Positions 3,709 through 5,518 of a stretch of DNA of 5,518 nt are shown piece by piece. Made by a program: the position numbers and the translations under genes. Within the stretch, counting starts at the first letter, position 1. Every line of letters begins with the position of its first letter. Under the pieces are notes generated by a model, which saw only the letters and a list, made by a program, of their open reading frames with translations, was not told where the DNA came from and made no database searches. The stretch covers positions 1-5,518 of the forward strand of contig JALXBY010000204.1 of assembly GCA_026991215.1 (NCBI GenBank). Direction: 5' to 3'. Origin of the DNA: Anaerolineales bacterium (GTDB lineage Bacteria; Chloroflexota; Anaerolineae; Anaerolineales; DRMV01).

Positions 3709-5518
3709 ATGGCGGTGATTCCCTTGCGCACCTATATCCGGCGGATTGACGACTATATCGCCCAGGAAGAATATCAAAAGGCCATTCTCCACGCGCGGCA
3801 TATACTCTATCACTTCCCGAAATATCTGGACGCCTATCGGGTCCTGGGCCGGGCCTACCTGGAGGCCCGCTATTACGGCGAAGCCCTGGATATTTTCCAA
3901 CGCCTTCTGGCCGCCCTGCCCGATGACTTCACCGCCCATGTCGCGATGAGCATCATCCGGGAAGACGAGGGGGACCTGAACGCAGCCATCTGGCACATGG
4001 AGCGGGCCTTCGAGGTCCAACCGGGCAACGTGTTGATTCAGGAAGAACTGCTGCGCCTGTACCGGGAACGGGAGGGCATCGCCCCCCCGCGCATCCACCT
4101 GACCCGGGGGGCCATCGCCCGCCTGTACGTCCGCGGGGGCTTGTACGACCAGGCCATCCTGGAACTGGAATCCCTGTTGCAACGCCACCCCCGGCGTTAC
4201 GACCTGATGACCCTGCTCGCGGAGGCCTACATGCAGGCGGGGTACAGCCTCAAGGCCATGGACATGGCGACACGCCTGCTCCGCTGGTTCCCCTATAACT
4301 GGACGGCCAACTGGGTGATGGCCCGAATTCTGCGGCAACAGCAGCGGGAAGAGGAAGCCCGCCGGTATTGGGAACGCATCGTGGCCATGGACCCCTACGC
4401 AGCCCACATCTCCAGCCGCTGGCCGCGGCCTTCGGACGTGCCCGATGAAAAAATCACCCTGCCGGAAATGGAATGGGAAGAGGAAGCCCTGATGGACATG
4501 GGCACCGAAGGCCTGCCCGAAGACATGCTGGTACTGGAGGAAGGCCTGGACTGGCTGGCCCTGCCAGGAGAACCGACGGCGGAATCCGAAACCCCGCCGG
4601 CCGAGGAGGAAACCCAGGTTCAGGTCGAGGAACCGCAGGAGGCCGGGGCCCCTGAAACCCCACCCAGCACCGTGGACGTGCTGGTCCCTGGCGAAGTCCC
4701 GGATTGGCTCCAGGAAGCCATGCCGGACCTGGAAGCCGAGGCAACCGCGCCGGCGGAAGACGTGGGCGAACTCCCCGAATGGCTGCAGGCCGAAGGGCCT
4801 GGGGAAGCCGCCGAGGAACCAGCCGCCCCTGCGGACTTGGGCGAGGTCCCTGACTGGCTGCAGGCCGCGGCCCCTATGGAACCTGAAACGACCGAAGCGG
4901 CGACCCCGGCCGAAACCGGCGAGGAACTCCCGGATTGGCTGCAGGCCGCAGCCTCGGAGCCGAGCGAAGAAACCGCGGAACCCGAAACCGTCGAAGAACT
5001 CCCCGAATGGTTGCAGGCCGCTGCGCCGCCGGCCGAGGAAGCCGAAGCGCCGCCAACGGCATCGGAGGAACTTCCCGAATGGCTCCAGGCCGCCGCGCCT
5101 GCCCAGCCCGAAGCCGCATCCGAGGAACCGGAACCGGCCGAGCCGGGCGAGATTCCCGAATGGCTGCAGGAAGCCGCACCTGCCCAACCGGAAACCGCGG
5201 CTGAGGAACCGGAACCGGCCGAGCCAGGGGAACTTCCCGAATGGTTGCAGGCGGCCGCGCCGCCCCAGGCCGAAGAAGCCGAACCTGAAACGCCCGCCGA
5301 GGCCCCGGAATGGCTGCAGGCCGAGGCCGCAGCCGAAGCACCCGCTGAAGCCGCGGAACCCGAAGGTCCTGGCGAGGCCGAGGCCCAGGCGCCGGAAATC
5401 CTTTCCGACATGGACCAGGCCTTAGCCTGGCTGGAGGCCCTGGCTGCGAAGCAGGGCGTGCCCGAGGAAGAACTCCTGACCCGGCCCGAAGAGCGGCCCC
5501 AGGCCGAGCCGCCTGCGG
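3709..5518 (+). CDS. TPR protein with acidic WLQ-repeat tail (3' end outside window)
   Basis: An open frame of 603 codons with no stop before the window ends. Start ATG at 3709 has AGGGGAG 8 nt upstream and a strong promoter. Residues about 5-231 form tetratricopeptide-like helical pairs at 34-residue spacing: clear units at about 41-74, 75-108, 131-163, 164-197 and 198-231, with typical 'A..LG.AYLEARYYGEAL..F' and '..A...P.D' patterns. TPR arrays bind other proteins. From about 285 the chain is dominated by E, A and P and contains nine copies of [GE]-E-[LVI]-P-[ED]-W-L-Q-[AE] or close variants, with W at 333, 358, 383, 410, 434, 458, 485, 512 and 535. No K, R or H occurs from 249 to 580. A hydrophobic segment 'DMDQALAWLEALAAKQG' (567-583) then breaks the pattern. 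There is no signal peptide or membrane helix, so it is probably a cytoplasmic scaffold. The function is unknown. Confidence 0.9.
   Translation, partial: MAVIPLRTYIRRIDDYIAQEEYQKAILHARHILYHFPKYLDAYRVLGRAYLEARYYGEALDIFQRLLAALPDDFTAHVAMSIIREDEGDLNAAIWHMERAFEVQPGNVLIQEELLRLYREREGIAPPRIHLTRGAIARLYVRGGLYDQAILELESLLQRHPRRYDLMTLLAEAYMQAGYSLKAMDMATRLLRWFPYNWTANWVMARILRQQQREEEARRYWERIVAMDPYAAHISSRWPRPSDVPDEKITLPEMEWEEEALMDMGTEGLPEDMLVLEEGLDWLALPGEPTAESETPPAEEETQVQVEEPQEAGAPETPPSTVDVLVPGEVPDWLQEAMPDLEAEATAPAEDVGELPEWLQAEGPGEAAEEPAAPADLGEVPDWLQAAAPMEPETTEAATPAETGEELPDWLQAAASEPSEETAEPETVEELPEWLQAAAPPAEEAEAPPTASEELPEWLQAAAPAQPEAASEEPEPAEPGEIPEWLQEAAPAQPETAAEEPEPAEPGELPEWLQAAAPPQAEEAEPETPAEAPEWLQAEAAAEAPAEAAEPEGPGEAEAQAPEILSDMDQALAWLEALAAKQGVPEEELLTRPEERPQAEPPA
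5092..5253 (+). repeat. Tandem 81-bp duplication within the TPR gene tail
   Basis: Two adjacent 27-codon units (5092-5172 and 5173-5253; residues 462-488 and 489-515) encode near-identical sequence, both containing 'EEPEPAEPGE' followed by [IL]-P-E-W-L-Q. By eye 23 of 27 residues and about 67 of 81 bases agree, with many differences at third codon positions. The other WLQ units are more diverged and vary from 23 to 27 residues, so this pair looks like the most recent expansion of the tail. Confidence 0.75.

Noticed and set aside
3670..5187. A 505-codon open frame on the minus strand, with repeated FGRF/LQPFG-like sequence.
   Set aside because: It is antisense to the TPR gene. Its repeats are the mirror of the PEWLQ codons, it has odd G/F/R-rich composition, and no promoter or ribosome site. 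The plus-strand frame has real TPR domains, a promoter and a Shine-Dalgarno.
4620..5411. A 263-codon minus-strand open frame rich in Ser, Ala and Gly.
   Set aside because: A second antisense shadow of the same GC-rich repeat tail, with no homology-like features. It is produced by the E/A/P codon bias of the true gene.

Overview
The window is GC-rich bacterial DNA. It carries five complete protein genes and one large gene cut off by the right edge. The best guess for the source is a Chloroflexota bacterium, Anaerolineae-like. This rests on recalled family style: a long-form hibernation factor, a TPR protein with many LPEWLQ-type motifs and an 'AWLEALAAKQG' element, and heptameric intergenic repeats. 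It does not rest on a marker gene, so it is moderate at best.

Layout from left to right. Positions 1-126 hold an in-register array of 7-bp repeats that turns into its own inverted form halfway along. Next is hpf (minus strand, 131-712), a long ribosome hibernation promoting factor. A 158-bp divergent control region with two extended -10 promoters follows. On the plus strand come livG (871-1620) and livF (1586-2293), the two ATPases of a branched-chain amino acid ABC importer, overlapping by 35 bp. A second heptamer array (2302-2357) fills most of the gap to an alpha/beta hydrolase gene (2364-3020), which probably rides on the liv transcript. Convergent to it is a small thioredoxin-fold gene with a CPHC motif (minus strand, 3052-3498). 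A second divergent control region leads to a plus-strand TPR gene (from 3709) that is still open at 5518. It is the largest gene here.

Working together: LivG and LivF power the same importer, but no permease (livH, livM) or binding-protein gene is in view, so their partners must be outside the window. The other genes show no obvious shared pathway. HPF acts on idle 70S ribosomes, and the hydrolase and thioredoxin-like protein are generic enzymes or redox proteins without a known substrate. The TPR protein has a helical-repeat N-terminus followed by a very acidic tail with nine W-L-Q motifs, which looks like a multivalent scaffold.

The most notable observations are the WLQ-repeat tail, with no K, R or H for 332 residues; the two heptamer arrays with a shared GTC-centred unit; and the four intergenic promoters, which all have the form TGN-TANAAT placed 31-33 nt before the start codon. 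No RNA gene, CRISPR array, insertion sequence or convincing intrinsic terminator was found.
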